Of a stretch of 64,000 nt of DNA, positions 49,801 through 62,260 are shown piece by piece. Made by a program: the position numbers and the translations under genes. The first letter of the stretch is position 1; every line of letters begins with the position of its first letter. The stretch is from Kryptolebias marmoratus (lineage: Eukaryota; Chordata; Actinopteri; Cyprinodontiformes; Rivulidae), in NCBI RefSeq assembly GCF_001649575.2, contig NC_051443.1, positions 22,443,982 to 22,507,981 on the forward strand. Direction: 5' to 3'. The notes beneath the pieces are model-generated. The model worked only from the letters and a program-made list of their open reading frames with translations. It had not been told where the DNA came from and did no database searches.

Positions 49801-51060
49801 GAATAACATATCTATGTTTAAAGCACCCAAAATGAATTAACCATTTTAAATATATTTTAAATATTTCAGTGATCATTTTAACCATACACTTTGGCAGCTC
49901 TAAGCTCTCCTAAATACACAAAATAACATTTAGTAAATTACTTTTAGCTTTAGCTTTTTAAAATTCACATTTTAACTGCACTTTAATACATAACACTTGC
50001 AACTTGAATTTAAATTGAATTTAACTTAACATACATTATATTTATCCCATGAGGGAAATTTCTCTAATTTGTAGCCTGTGAAAATAAGTTCAACTGGAAT
50101 AATTCTTGCAATACCCCAAAAGTACAGAAAAATGAGAGCCTTGACTAATGAAAACAGAAAGGGCACAAGCCATCTGCTCCTTGGTATGAAATACCAGAAT
50201 TTAAACTAAGTAACCAAAACCTAAAAACTCCATGGCTCACAAAACCATCCCATTTGTTAATTAGTAGAAAAAAAACAAAACAAAACAAACAAACAATAAA
50301 CACATACGGTTTTGCTGGCATTGGCTATAAGGTGGGAGTGGATCTTGTTGCTCTTGTCTTTTTTTATATTTATATATAGTTTGTAAATCCTGTCTGGAAA
50401 ATGAGAGCAAACTGATTCAACAAAAAGGTGCGCATATGAGCCCCTGTGATTTTATTATTTTTTTAAACAACACTCTTAAAACTTATCCATGCTTTGCAAT
50501 AAAGCAATGTTTCCCTAGCAGCTAATCCATAACAAGATAGTCAATATGAATTTAGTATTGACGTGGATAATTTGATGGATGAGGATCCCTTTATGAGTTG
50601 CCCTTGGGTCTCTATTTATTCACAGCCATGTTGCAAAGAAGGTCAATTCAAAAATCATAAAAAATAAACACAATTACAGTGTATTTCGGCAGTGTAACAA
50701 TGAGACCATTTATTTCTTTTCAAAAATAGACTTGAATTATGAGGCAGCAATGTTTACACTCTTCTGGTTTTCCTTTTTATAGATTTCTAAAAACTACTGT
50801 GTATGTGCAGAACTTGTTGTAGAAAATAATTGAACTTTTCTTTAAGATTTTTCCTCCCTTCACAGTATAAATAGGGTGATCTAAACTCTGTTTTCCACCT
50901 TCTCTGTTTTTTAAACTAATACTCAACTGTGTTTTATTATTTTACACGAGGCAAGTTTAGAAGCAATCACTGATGAAAATCAAACTTGTGTGGAAAAAAA
51001 AAAAAAAAAAACATAATCACAAGGTGTTATGAGGTTATGTACACAGATCAGACACAACAT
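46881..51060. other. Intergenic, no gene seen
   Basis: AT-rich throughout, with a (TC)n at 48375-48398. The word tttatcccatgagggaaatt (50041-50060) resembles the tail of a common fish retroposon, but nothing around it supports a longer copy. A 95-codon plus-strand frame at 47337-47624 has no recognised motif. Confidence 0.5.
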
Positions 51061-51119
51061 CAAAAGATTTTCCTCCCCTGGGCTGTGAAACAGCTCTGCA
51101 CTGTCAGTGTACGGATATA

Positions 51120-51152
51120 AAAGCCCCACTAATGTTCTATCACTGGGGCTTT
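51120..51152. other. Short perfect hairpin (9-bp stem, 15-base loop)
   Basis: AAAGCCCCA (51120-51128) and TGGGGCTTT (51144-51152) are exact reverse complements around a 15-base loop, within a GC-richer island (51060-51200). May be chance or part of a noncoding element; no RNA family recognised. Confidence 0.3.
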
Positions 51153-54100
51153 GGCATTGGATTTTCTGGGACGAGTAGATAGTAAGGGAGAGGCTCTTTG
51201 GATTTGACTTGTTCTGGCATGCTCCATAGATGATTGATTGATATAAGACATGAGATATTTTAAGTATAGATTTACATACTGGGCTTTTTTTCTTGTTTCT
51301 TAAGACATTCCTTGGTGTTTCTTGTAATGTGGAGGAGCACAATGTCCTACTTAAGACATTGAGAAGTCTCATTGCTACAGGAGGAAGGTCAGGTGTGAGA
51401 AAACAGTGTGTCAGAATAACATCTTACGTAATTATTATGCCCAACAGTTTGAGGTCGTACAGCAGAACATTTCTTTAAAGCAAGAGAAGAGTTTTATTTC
51501 CGTAAGTTTACAAAAAAAAGCTTGAACAAGGTCATATCTAAGATGTTATGGAACGAAAAAGCCTGCAACACATACCGAGAGAGAGTTCAATGCCTTTATC
51601 TGCAGGAGCACAAATTCTGTTCTTGTATTTATCAAGCTCAGCAGATAACAGTTACTCACCACAATGTGTCAGGTCAGTGTTCGCTTTAACATCAGACCTA
51701 ATGCTCCTCAACATAGTCCACTCTCCGCCACGATTAAAGCTGACAGTTGCTTTAATGTGACATTTCTCTTTTCCTTCTTCTTCATTGAACTCGCCTTAGC
51801 ACATTTTTATACTTAGAATTTTATTTATGAATAGAAAAAAGTATATATATTTTTTTTTTTTCATTATAGTTTACATTTGAAAGTTAGATTACTTGACTTT
51901 GGATAAACACAGCATGCTTGGTATTGATAGTTTCCAGTACTATTGTAAATTATCAGAAGACCATAGAACCCTAAAGCATAATAAACAGTAGATAATGTGT
52001 CTGTCTTTATATTTTATGTTTATTCATTGATTTTGGTTTTCTATTTTAATTTCTGTATTCCATATGCCTACTATTATCTGGTAAAAAAATTGGTCAGGGG
52101 TATAACCTTACACCTTTTTCGGTCTGGTTGCAAAAGCAAAAGGATAATGTTTTATTACATTTCGTTGTATTATTTAAAAAGGGTCATTTGTACAAAATGG
52201 CTCACAAGTAAGGAACAAATTTAGTGGCAGTAAAGAGTTTAGTATCAATATTACATACTAACAGTTCCAAAAGAAGGAAGACTATTCTACTGTCACAAAG
52301 CTACAGCTGCCCCTTGATGTTGCTCTGTTCGTTTCATACAAAAAACTTGACTAAAATATCCCCATGTTCAACGGTCAGCTAATGAAAAAGACAATGATAC
52401 AAGGAAGATAACTGGATATCTACCAATACTATCTTTCATTCCTCTCTTCATTCCATTTGATTGCAAGCATAACAATCCAAAGACAGTGTGACATGATCAT
52501 GGTCTCAGACTCAAGGTTAGACAATAAAGAAAATACTCAACATGTATATTTTAATGGAAATTTGAAAACAATAACGACTCTAAAACTATTCTATCAAACA
52601 TACTCTGAAGAAACCAAAACAATATCTACTTTATTATCTGAAACAAAATGTTGAAAAATACTTTGATATGGTATTTTTTTACAGCTCTTTTTTATAACAT
52701 AATGAACTTCAAATTATATATATATATATTTTTTTTTCTTTTCCTAGTTTATTGACTACCACGCTTGTTAGTGTGGCATTTGAAAATCCAATCACTTCCA
52801 CTGTGGTCTATTACAGCTCAATTGATTTGGGCTGAGTATGGTGAGCAGAGTCATTAAAAAAGAAATAGCAATTAAGCCAAATTAGCTTGCTGCTGAAAAT
52901 ATCATCAAATTCATTTTACACCAGGTTGCCTTTCACCTTAAATATAGATGCCATTTTAAGCATAGACTAATATTTTACTGCATTTGCACACCTATAAGGC
53001 TTTCACACAACAATAACTAAACCCAAAGACACAAACGTAGTGAATGCTTCTTCAAAACAACTTTATTTGAAATCATGTGTGTTTTCATCTATTGCATGAT
53101 TACAATTAAAGTTGTTTTGATACACACATTATAGTATAGTTTTAGCACATAATTGTACAGAATAGGGGCAATAAAGTTTCCTCTGTATGAAAAAGTTTAA
53201 AAATTGCATGTGAACCACATCAGCGATTAGGGTAAAATGTAAAATTCTCTTCTTAAGAACTATAATTTATTTACTTTCCATTGCAATGCCATTTTCTCAT
53301 TTGGATAATGTGTACTAGTTATCTTGTTTTTAAAAAAATACTATGTAGTTATGACTGATTTTGGTACATTAAACAGGGCTTATTCATTATAATACTACCA
53401 TCTTTACTGTTGTCACTATTGAAAAGAACAATTTAAACCATCAGGTTGAATCACAGAATTAAGTTGGTTGTCAACCATATGCTAAAAGGTTAAAGTTTAA
53501 GTTCTCAGGAGCGTCAATATGGCTTAATATTTAGTAAATGTTTATGTGTTTTAAATAAATTCAAACAATTTACTTTGTCCCATCCAAACCTCTTGAGTTC
53601 AAGACACTAGAAAAAAAATAACTTTGATTCAACCCTACACTGTTTTTGTGTAACTGCACGTTTTGTATAACTTGTAAAACCTCAGTTAGGTATTAAAAGT
53701 AAGAACATATTTTAAATTATTTATATAAGCTACACATTTTACTAAATTAGACTTTAGAGAGAATGGCCAGATAATAATGACAACAAACCAAATCACACAA
53801 AACAACAACAATGTGATAAAAAAAATTTAAAAAAATAAAATAATAAATAGATACCCCTAATAATAAAAAGACAACACTAACACAAAAATGTATCTGGGTA
53901 ACTCTAAGCCTTTGGTTATTAAAGGAAAAAAAAATATTGGGCAAACCCATTCTGTCATAATTGTAAAAACATTATTTCTTGTGAAATACTGCAATCAAAT
54001 GTGACCATGGTAATATTACACTCTGAGGGTTTTATTGTTCATTTAGAAGGCCCTAGGAAACTTGTCAAAAGAAAAAAAAGATACCATTGAATACAGAAAA

Positions 54101-56594
54101 ACTATTGAGGGCATTCAGTTTGTTTTACAAACTGAGACTAAGCTTTAAAGTACATTTAAATTGGGAATGATAAATGCAAAGCCCAGATGGGTGACTGACT
54201 CAGTTCACCCTCCTGTGGCCTTTGGGTCAAATTAACCTGAACTTACCAGGGCTTTGCTTACTCTCTTCTGTTTTGCTTAGTAGAAAAAAAAAATCTTGAT
54301 TGGTTAAATTTATCAAACTAAGAAAAAACAATTGAACCATGATGTGTTTAACCATACATCATGGCAATATGTCAGAAGGAAATAATAAACTAAAAGATAT
54401 TAAAACTGTCAGAAAGCTTAAACATTGTTAAAGAGAGTATGTCCTGACAATGATCACTATATTAAACATAAAAATCTTTTAAAGTGCAAAACACAAGGCA
54501 AGCCATTACAAAATGCCAACAAGAAAGCACATATGAAGCAATGATTCCAGTCATCAGGTTTGAATCAGACCTCTGACTGAACCCACAGTTTTTGCTTTGA
54601 TTGTGTTAAATTTGTCCTTCATATGTATCCACCTATGGTTAGCAACAGCTGTTCTCCCAAGAACTGTACACAAACACAGCCTTCTAATGTTGCTATGGTA
54701 ACTATCAGTTTCACTCTAATATTTCCTTATTGTAATGCAGAGGAAGGTGGATTATAACCAAAGCCGATCCAGGCAGGCATGACTGAGTTTGTTTAAGTCC
54801 CATTGTTTTATACTCAGCGGGTGCTATTTTAGTTTGTCCTTTTTATTGTAGGTGTTTTATTATCCACCTTATGAAAGAGTTCATGTTGACAACAATCAGA
54901 CAGTTGTCTGCATGATTTAGTATTTATAAACTAAATCATGAGACACCATAATAACTTATAATATGGAACTTTCTTATAGTACATGATATACTATTAGCCA
55001 TGCTATCCCAATGTCCTTTCTATCCAAAGCGCATGGCATCTCTGACTCAGTCTCAGTGTCCTGATGAACAACCACCAAGATGGAAAGTCATAGAACCGAC
55101 AACAACAGAGCTCAAGCTTTACTTAACTTTCTGGTTTTCCATTTTCTTTGGGCTCAGTCAATATCACTACTACTTAGTTTGAAACAGGCAACATAGTTGT
55201 CAGCTTAGGGCCAGATATCAAAACTGTTTAGATAGGTTAAGAAGCTGAAATTGTGTTACGTTCATCAAGGATTTGAAGTTGGGTTTAAAAAATACTGTTT
55301 CTCAACATTATTCCAAATGCATTGTGCATAGCTGAAATGCTCTGTAGTAATATGTCTATTCATTGCTTTCTAAAATCCTTAAACCACCTTCTGTGTTTTT
55401 TGTCATAGTAAATGGCCTGGAACAAAAGAGCATGCTGTTTTGAGGATAAATTGTTTGTGGTAACTAAAATGCAATGTGGACTGTGGCAAAAATTAGATTG
55501 TGGTGAAATTGTCACATTTGGGTGTTACTTTCCAAAATTATGGGGTCCAAGTCTCCTGTCACAGATGAAACATAATTTGAAGAGAGTTTTTATTAAGAGG
55601 CTATTTTTGTAACCAGCACTTCTAGTTTGTTTTCAAATAAACCTTTTTTTAAGCAAAATCCTTCAAAAACGTTGGATAAAATTTAAAATTTTGTAGGACG
55701 TTTTGTTTGTGGTTAGCTTTTCCACACCTCATAGTGGTTTGCAGAACATTAGTTGTTAGTTTCAATAACTATGTTGTCATATCATAGGAAGCATCATTTA
55801 TTTATTTGGGGGAGGGGGGAGGGGTGTTTCTGCTGGAATACTGACTATACACATTTTGAAGATTATTTGTAATGATATTTGTGAATTTTATTTATAGTCT
55901 TAGACTGTGATGGTAGTAATGTTTTCTCACATTTCATGTAAATAGAATATGTAAAAGAGCTCTTAACCTTGTTGGCGTCAGGGAGACTGTTACAATATTT
56001 AATGCAAAATGTCCTGCTAATTATGTGCATAATTCAATGGCACCAGTCACATCATGATATGCCACATGCAGAAACTGGCAGGATTACCTGCCATAAAGTA
56101 AATCTTCCTCTAAGGAGTCAAAGGGCACTTCTTCAGGGACAACATTCATGTCTAATTTCAACTCCTAAGAAACCAGACTGGCTCACAGTTAAACGAATTG
56201 TAAAGGTTCATCTTGGGGACTTTTTTTGTGACATTCTGGAGACAGACTTGGCTTATGGTTCTCAGTCTCATCCTTCAGAGTGAGGTGTGCGACAGAAGAT
56301 GGGGGGTAGGGGAGTAGAAAGACAACCCTCTGAGGCAGATCTCTCTGCTGCATTCTTCTAGAAAGGTCACCTGTGCTTTCAGATAAATAAAACAACACCT
56401 GGCTCTTAGAGAAGCTCCCGGCTCCACGCCAATTCCTGCTGAGAGACAGGGGTCCCAGGTGCCAGGCACAGCAACCATTTTGAGCTGCCTGAGGCTGAAC
56501 ATTACACCTTTTATCCTTAGGATTGGCTCACTCCAAACACACCTGACAACACCTTCTCATCTTCTCCCTAAGTGAAAACATACAACACCCTCAG

Positions 56595-56596
<2 letters not shown>
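51153..56596. other. Intergenic, no gene seen
   Basis: AT-rich sequence with homopolymer runs and a short TA/T-rich stretch near 52712-52735. The block 56280-56530 is more GC-rich, with open frames on the minus strand that lack any recognised domain. Otherwise nothing supported. Confidence 0.45.

Positions 56597-56629
<33 letters not shown>
56597..56629. repeat. (AT)n microsatellite
   Basis: A perfect AT run of about 33 bases. Confidence 0.96.
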
Positions 56630-56631
<2 letters not shown>

Positions 56632-57687
56632 TAAATGGTACTAAAAGCATAGACTTAGATCTACTTTATTAATGCTAGACATGAAAGTAGCATATAGAGT
56701 TCTAACAATGTCTTAGGATCTATTATGTTCAAATGGCCATGGCTGAGAAAGTGATAATACAGAGTTAAGCTTTCATCACACACCAGAAATGTCTTGTTGA
56801 ATAATAAAAAATATACTTGAACATGGAATCATTATGCTATTTCTAAAGTATATAATCTTTAAATAATAAACCTTTCATGGTATGAGGTGATATGGTTCTA
56901 GTTTGATTTTGCTGTGGTGGCAGCAATATGCTCCTGTACCAAATGCAGTTATAAGGTGTTTTTTTTGTGTTTTCTATTTTTTTATAAATGTCAATATTTA
57001 ATTTCTACTAGAGATTAAGTGTTAATGCTTCTTGAACACTTTTATTTTATTCACAGTTTTAAAAACAGAGCATCGAACAACATTTTTTTGTGTATATGTG
57101 CGTTTTTAGGTTGACCTGGTTTACACAACTTTGTAAAAATAGATAATAAACATTTAGTTAAATTATGTATGTATTCATTTAGACATAATTACTTTGATTT
57201 CACCAACACTGTGGTTTGTGTAAAACAACTTATTTTTAGTTTGGGGTATTACAAAATATGTTGAATTAGAAGGAAAAAATGTCAAGTAGGATAAAGAGAA
57301 CCAGAGGTCAGAGCAGAAAACAATCAGACAGGTGAATTTCAATTCACCTGCTCTGTCAACCTCGTCACTGGAGCTGCCATGCATGTAGAGGCATCAGGGC
57401 TCTATGCGCAGTCATTATTCTGGACAAGGCAAAGGCAGTGAGGTAAAAAAAAATCAACAGGGGGCAAGGCGATGAATAGATAACAAGAAACAAAAAACAA
57501 TAATAGCAAGCAGAGAACCAGCAGATTGAATCACACAATGTGCATGAGCGTGTGTGTAAGTTTGTGTGATGAGGGGATGTGTGTAGGGGGTGACTGCCTG
57601 TATATGAATAAACCAAAAAATAATAATTTGGAGAGAACAAAACAAAACAAAAAAATCAACATTTAACATTTTTTAAGGTTTGAGATT
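56630..57687. other. Intergenic, no gene seen
   Basis: AT-rich. Two overlapping minus-strand frames (57365-57669) are His/Thr/Tyr-rich translations of tgtgtg-type sequence, not credible proteins. Confidence 0.5.
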
Positions 57688-57695
57688 GTGAAGAA

Positions 57696-57902
57696 CACAT
57701 GTCTAACTCCGTTCAAGGGGGACCATTCTCCTGCATGTTTTTATGTGTTCTGTCTGGTTTAATTGACTGACTTGTGGACATGCTTCTGAAGAACTTGATT
57801 TAGTGAGGAGGTAATTAAACTATTTGAATCAGGTGTGTTGAAGCAGAAAAACATAAAACTTCCAGGATAGTGGTCCTTGAGGCCTGGAGTTTGACACCCC
57901 TG
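57696..57902. mobile_element. hAT-type MITE
   Basis: The right end reads gaggcctggagtttgacacc-cctg. The left end, cacatgtctaactccgttca-aggggg, is a decayed inverted copy of the same CAGGGGTGTCAAACTCC terminus. Internal words gaggtaattaaactatttga and atcaggtgtgttgaagcag are also those of a very common teleost hAT MITE. Flanking octamers gtgaagaa (57688-57695) and gtatagaa (57903-57910) agree at six of eight positions, as expected for an old 8-bp hAT target duplication. It has no transposase. Confidence 0.75.
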
Positions 57903-57910
57903 GTATAGAA

Positions 57911-60900
57911 GCTAGAGATATTTGCAATAAAATAATGGTTTTAATCAGTTTTCAGTTCTTTTTTCTTCTCCTACTTAGACCTGAAATTAATTGAAACCAA
58001 ACAAGTAATGTCTTAAACACATATTCAATATTTGTATTGGATGTCACATACATTAGTTCTTGATTTATACTGTATTACCACACATACAAAAAAAAACACT
58101 AATGTTTTTGTGAACACAGAATAATTGATTCAGTGAACATGTTTGCTATGAGACTGGGCAAAAGCTACAATGTCAGCAGCAATCAGAAGAAAGAGGTTAT
58201 AGGTTTGACCAAAAGCCATGGTACCGGTGGTTTCACTTGGGAACCTGCATGTTAAAGAGCACATTCAGCCATTTGTGAAAAATAAGACTAACAGTGTCAC
58301 TAAAGACTTTTTTTTATTTATTTCATATTGTAAAGCAGTCTTTATACATGAAAATATCCCTTATGATGATGTATTTGCAGCACATGCAAGGTTTGCAATT
58401 GGGCCAAGGGAGGCTAACACTGGCACCAGCAGTGTAATTGGAAAGGTTATATTTTAATTTGTTTGCTTTGATAGATGATACGCAAAGAGTGCCTCTTGTA
58501 CTTTACAGCAGTTTCTGAAGAGAAAAATAACTGGGGCTAAGAAGATCTTACCATGTGGTGTGTTACCATGTACTTTATCATTGAAGAATTACACATCATG
58601 AATAATAACCTCTGAATTTTAACAATGTGCTTTTTTTCCTGTCTTCTAAACCTGATTCATAGCTGGATACAAAACTAGGCTTCATCCAGTGCCAAAAACA
58701 TAAAATTTAATATGTTTCACTGCATATTTTAAAGAATTTCCATATAAGTCCATTTTTTTCTTCTTTTTTTTTACTTTTAACAAGAAGAGAATAATGTAAG
58801 ATTTACTATAAATACACAAGTTGGGAGAAAACAAATCACACACACACACATATGTATATATTTATAGACATGCAGATATCCATACATCTTTCTCAACAAA
58901 TCCAATGTTGACACGTACATTTTGTTTTTTGTTTGTTTGTTTTCTGTAGTAATAAAACTTTGGCTGCATTTTAAGATAAAGGTCTATATAGTTAAGAAAC
59001 ACTAATGTAAAATGCTTCTTTAAGTGCTGCTGGTTCCTCAAGATCAGCCTAATTTACACCTCACCATCTATATTTTGTACACTAAACAAAAGCAATGAGG
59101 ACATTTAATTAGATTTTATAACTTGAAACCAATGCATGTTCATAAACAAGTTGTTTTCTAAGTTTTGATTTTAAAATGTTACTTGTCCAAGTAACACCCA
59201 TTCTGTGTGCAAAATAATGAGTTTATGTGCAAAATATTTCCAAGAAATGAGAGAAACAGTATATTGTTTTGAAAATAACTTTTCCTCTGTGACCTTTTCC
59301 AAAAAAAAAAAAAAAACTTGATGCATTTTTCCCTCTCTCATAATATGTACTTTCCAGCTATATAACAGCAACCAATTTGAACCATCTGGGCAAAAAATAG
59401 TTCAGTATCTTGCCAACTTTTATTGCATCGAAAATAGAATCCTTGATTGGCAGTTACTGGTTTCATTCCAATATTTGTTTCAGAATGTTATATCAAGTCT
59501 ATGAATCATCACAAGCATAAGACATAAAGAATATATTTTGTTTTTTTTTCCTAGTTCACACAAAAGACTCAACTTCATTTTTTTCCCTTTTATACCTTAT
59601 ACATTTTTTACATGTTATTAAAAAATATTACTTTAAAGTTTAAAGCTGCTCAGAACTTTATATGTAGACTCTGCATAATGTTCTTATGCAAACATGCCCT
59701 ATTTTTAATTCAGAATTTTAAGACACATCTGTTCGGTGTAGTCTACATATTAGGTTTCATAAGCATAAAGGTGTTTGATGATTCTTCTATGAGTTTATAT
59801 TATGGTTTCTGTTATTTTCTTGAAACAGTAAACCCTTGAGGGGCTTTTCAAAGTTTCTCAACTACATCAAAAAGTGCCAAAGTATAATTATTTTACATGG
59901 ACTTGATTTGACAAAGGTGACTAATTAAGTTACCTTTAATATTTTTTAACAGAAAAATAATTGTCATTAGATTCAATTTCCAGCACAATTGTAGCACACA
60001 TTAGCATATTTAATAATAGTCAAATACATACTTGTTTGTAGTCAAGTAATGTAAAAAGTTGCTGCTCATCTGACAAAGAAATTATGTTAAGATTATAGAC
60101 AGGTACACTGTGCTACATGTTGCAGAAAATCCATTTTGTACTTCTGTTGGTGAGGCTGAGGCTTTTTATGATGAAAAATCACATACAGCACGTCAAGCAA
60201 CTCCACCCGTTTTGAATTGAACAATGACTTTAGTCTTTCCCATCATAGAGGAGCCTCTGTGTTCTGCATCTGCAGTGACAGTGATTTCCCCTGACAATCT
60301 ACAATACATTTCAAATGATTTTCAAAGACACTGTGGCGGTGTGCACTGGAATTTCATTTAGAAAGTGGGGAAGAATCTGAGGCTGAGGGTGGGAGGGTGT
60401 CTTGTTCATTTGTGTCTGTGATTTCAAAACAATGTTTAAGCTGAAAAAAAATGTTGTCCGTCAAGAAATGCAGTATGTTTTATCGTGTTTTAGGAATCGG
60501 AGACTTCAGGATATAATATTACATTTTGCAAACCCTGCAGTAGCAATAAAAATTCAAATTTGAAAATTATAAACCCTAAACAAATGACGAGTTCTTGCTA
60601 TATGTGAAATCTGAAGGATTTCTAGGGGTTTAAATCTTTTATAAAATCTGAAGCTTTTGTGTAGCATTGGGGATAGTGGCGTTCTTTCCAGTTATGAGGT
60701 CATGAATGAGTATCAGAGGCCATGTGGCTTTATGATGTTTCTAGGAGACAAGCATAACACCAACAAAATGGGTTTCTTCCTCAGCTGGACAGCAGTGGAA
60801 TTTTATTTTGTGACTAGAACTTGTAAGGGAGCCCCAGTGGTACAGCTCCATTCAGGGCCGGTTGGCAGAGCTCCCAAAGTTTCTGCATGGTTGATATAGG

Positions 60901-61003
60901 GCCTGGCTATTTGCTGTGACAACTCCTTATTAAAATCGAGTATGTATGTCCCTTGTCTCCCTCTCCTCATTTCTACTCTTCCTGTGTTTTCCTCTCATCT
61001 TTA
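57911..61003. other. Intergenic, no gene seen; candidate regulatory block 60150-60400
   Basis: AT-rich, with a short (CA)n at 58838-58850. The 60150-60400 interval is repeat-free and more balanced in composition. A 79-codon plus frame at 58218-58457 and an 80-codon frame at 60657-60899 show no recognised domain. Confidence 0.45.
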
Positions 61004-61046
61004 CCCCCCCCCCCCCCCCCCCCCCCCCGCCTAAACAATCGGGGGG
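61004..61046. repeat. C25 homopolymer followed by a G7 run
   Basis: Twenty-five consecutive C (61004-61028), then an 11-base spacer, then seven G (61040-61046). The two runs can pair as a hairpin or contribute to i-motif/G-quadruplex or triplex structures. The exact length is unreliable in most sequencing chemistries. Confidence 0.9.
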
Positions 61047-61589
61047 GCTGGGAGACTAGAAAAGGACATAAATTCACTGAGCCGCTCCAGGCAAGGTCTT
61101 CATCAGAAGCTCATTTCTCATCATTTTATCTAAAGTCAGCAGTATGGCTGTATAATTACACCCAGTTTCAATGAATACATCTCAAGGAACACTGTGTCCA
61201 CTGCATTGTTGAATTATTCTACAGAAAATGTAGTTTACAATAGAAGAATCCCTCAGTTCATCTGTGACAGCGGTGAGGTAGCAAAAGAGAATGGGATGAA
61301 GATGCAAGACTGCTTCTACTGCCTTAAACATAAAATTATGTCATATGAAGAAGTATAATAAATTATCAAGGTGACATACATTCTTGATTTTTAAATGTGG
61401 TTTAATACTGCATAGCAAGGAAAATCTAGGCTTCTTTACACGTCTGCAAAAAAACATTTTGTTTTTACTTTTAAAAAGCAGACATGTAAAAGCATGCCTC
61501 TAATATTAATAAGGTGAAAATTAAAGAAGTTGTCACTCGATTGAAAACTTAAATGTATGCGTGAGAGACTTCCCCTCTGGAGTTGATGA

Positions 61590-62260
61590 CTTTGCACACA
61601 CCCTTTGTCCCAGATTCATTAGTAATTAGGCAGCTACTGAAATATTAATTTAGTATTTTTAAGAAGTGGCCATTACAGCTTTGGGTTCTAGAGTTCTGTC
61701 AGGAGAGTGAAGTCAACTGCAGAAATACTGTACCGACCAAGACGGTTGTTATATGTGTTAGATTTAATCGGCTGTAGCTTCATGCACTGGCGTGAGCTCG
61801 CATTTTGAGGTGTGACTTTATAGTGATGAATGCGCTGAATCTCCTCTGTGTGAGAGTGAGATAATACAGCGGCCTTTATGTTTGTGGTCTTGCTTGCTCC
61901 TATCAAGCATTTTTAAAAGGCCTAAATAATTACATTTGCAAGGCAGAGCTCATGGACAGCCTGCAGCGAGCAAATCCACAAGAATGGAAAATAATTGAAG
62001 ACTGATGCATAAGTACACAGAGAGAAAGTTCTTTTCTTCATATTATTTATCCACTGCCTCCACAAAATAGTCTGTTAAGTAATCTTTCCTGCAGTTTATG
62101 GGCATATTATGAGTTGTGAAGCTGCGTGTGGGCATCTAATTGTTTTAGCTTTAATGTTCTACAGGCTCTCTTCACATCATTAACAAAGTTGTTATTGTTA
62201 ATTAGCAACACTTATGCTTGTTTGTTAATATGAAGTGTATGTAAAGGAGCACTTATAATG
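61590..62260. promoter_or_regulatory. Candidate cluster of conserved noncoding elements
   Basis: The longest repeat-free, high-complexity stretch in the right half. It holds many homeodomain-type words (tagtaattaggcag, atctaattg, taaataattac, gttaattagcaac), a tgtgactttatagtg block and higher GC at 61720-61980. No coding frame beyond 72 codons, and none recognised. The character resembles enhancers in gene deserts beside developmental or neuronal genes. Inference from composition and motif density only. Confidence 0.35.
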
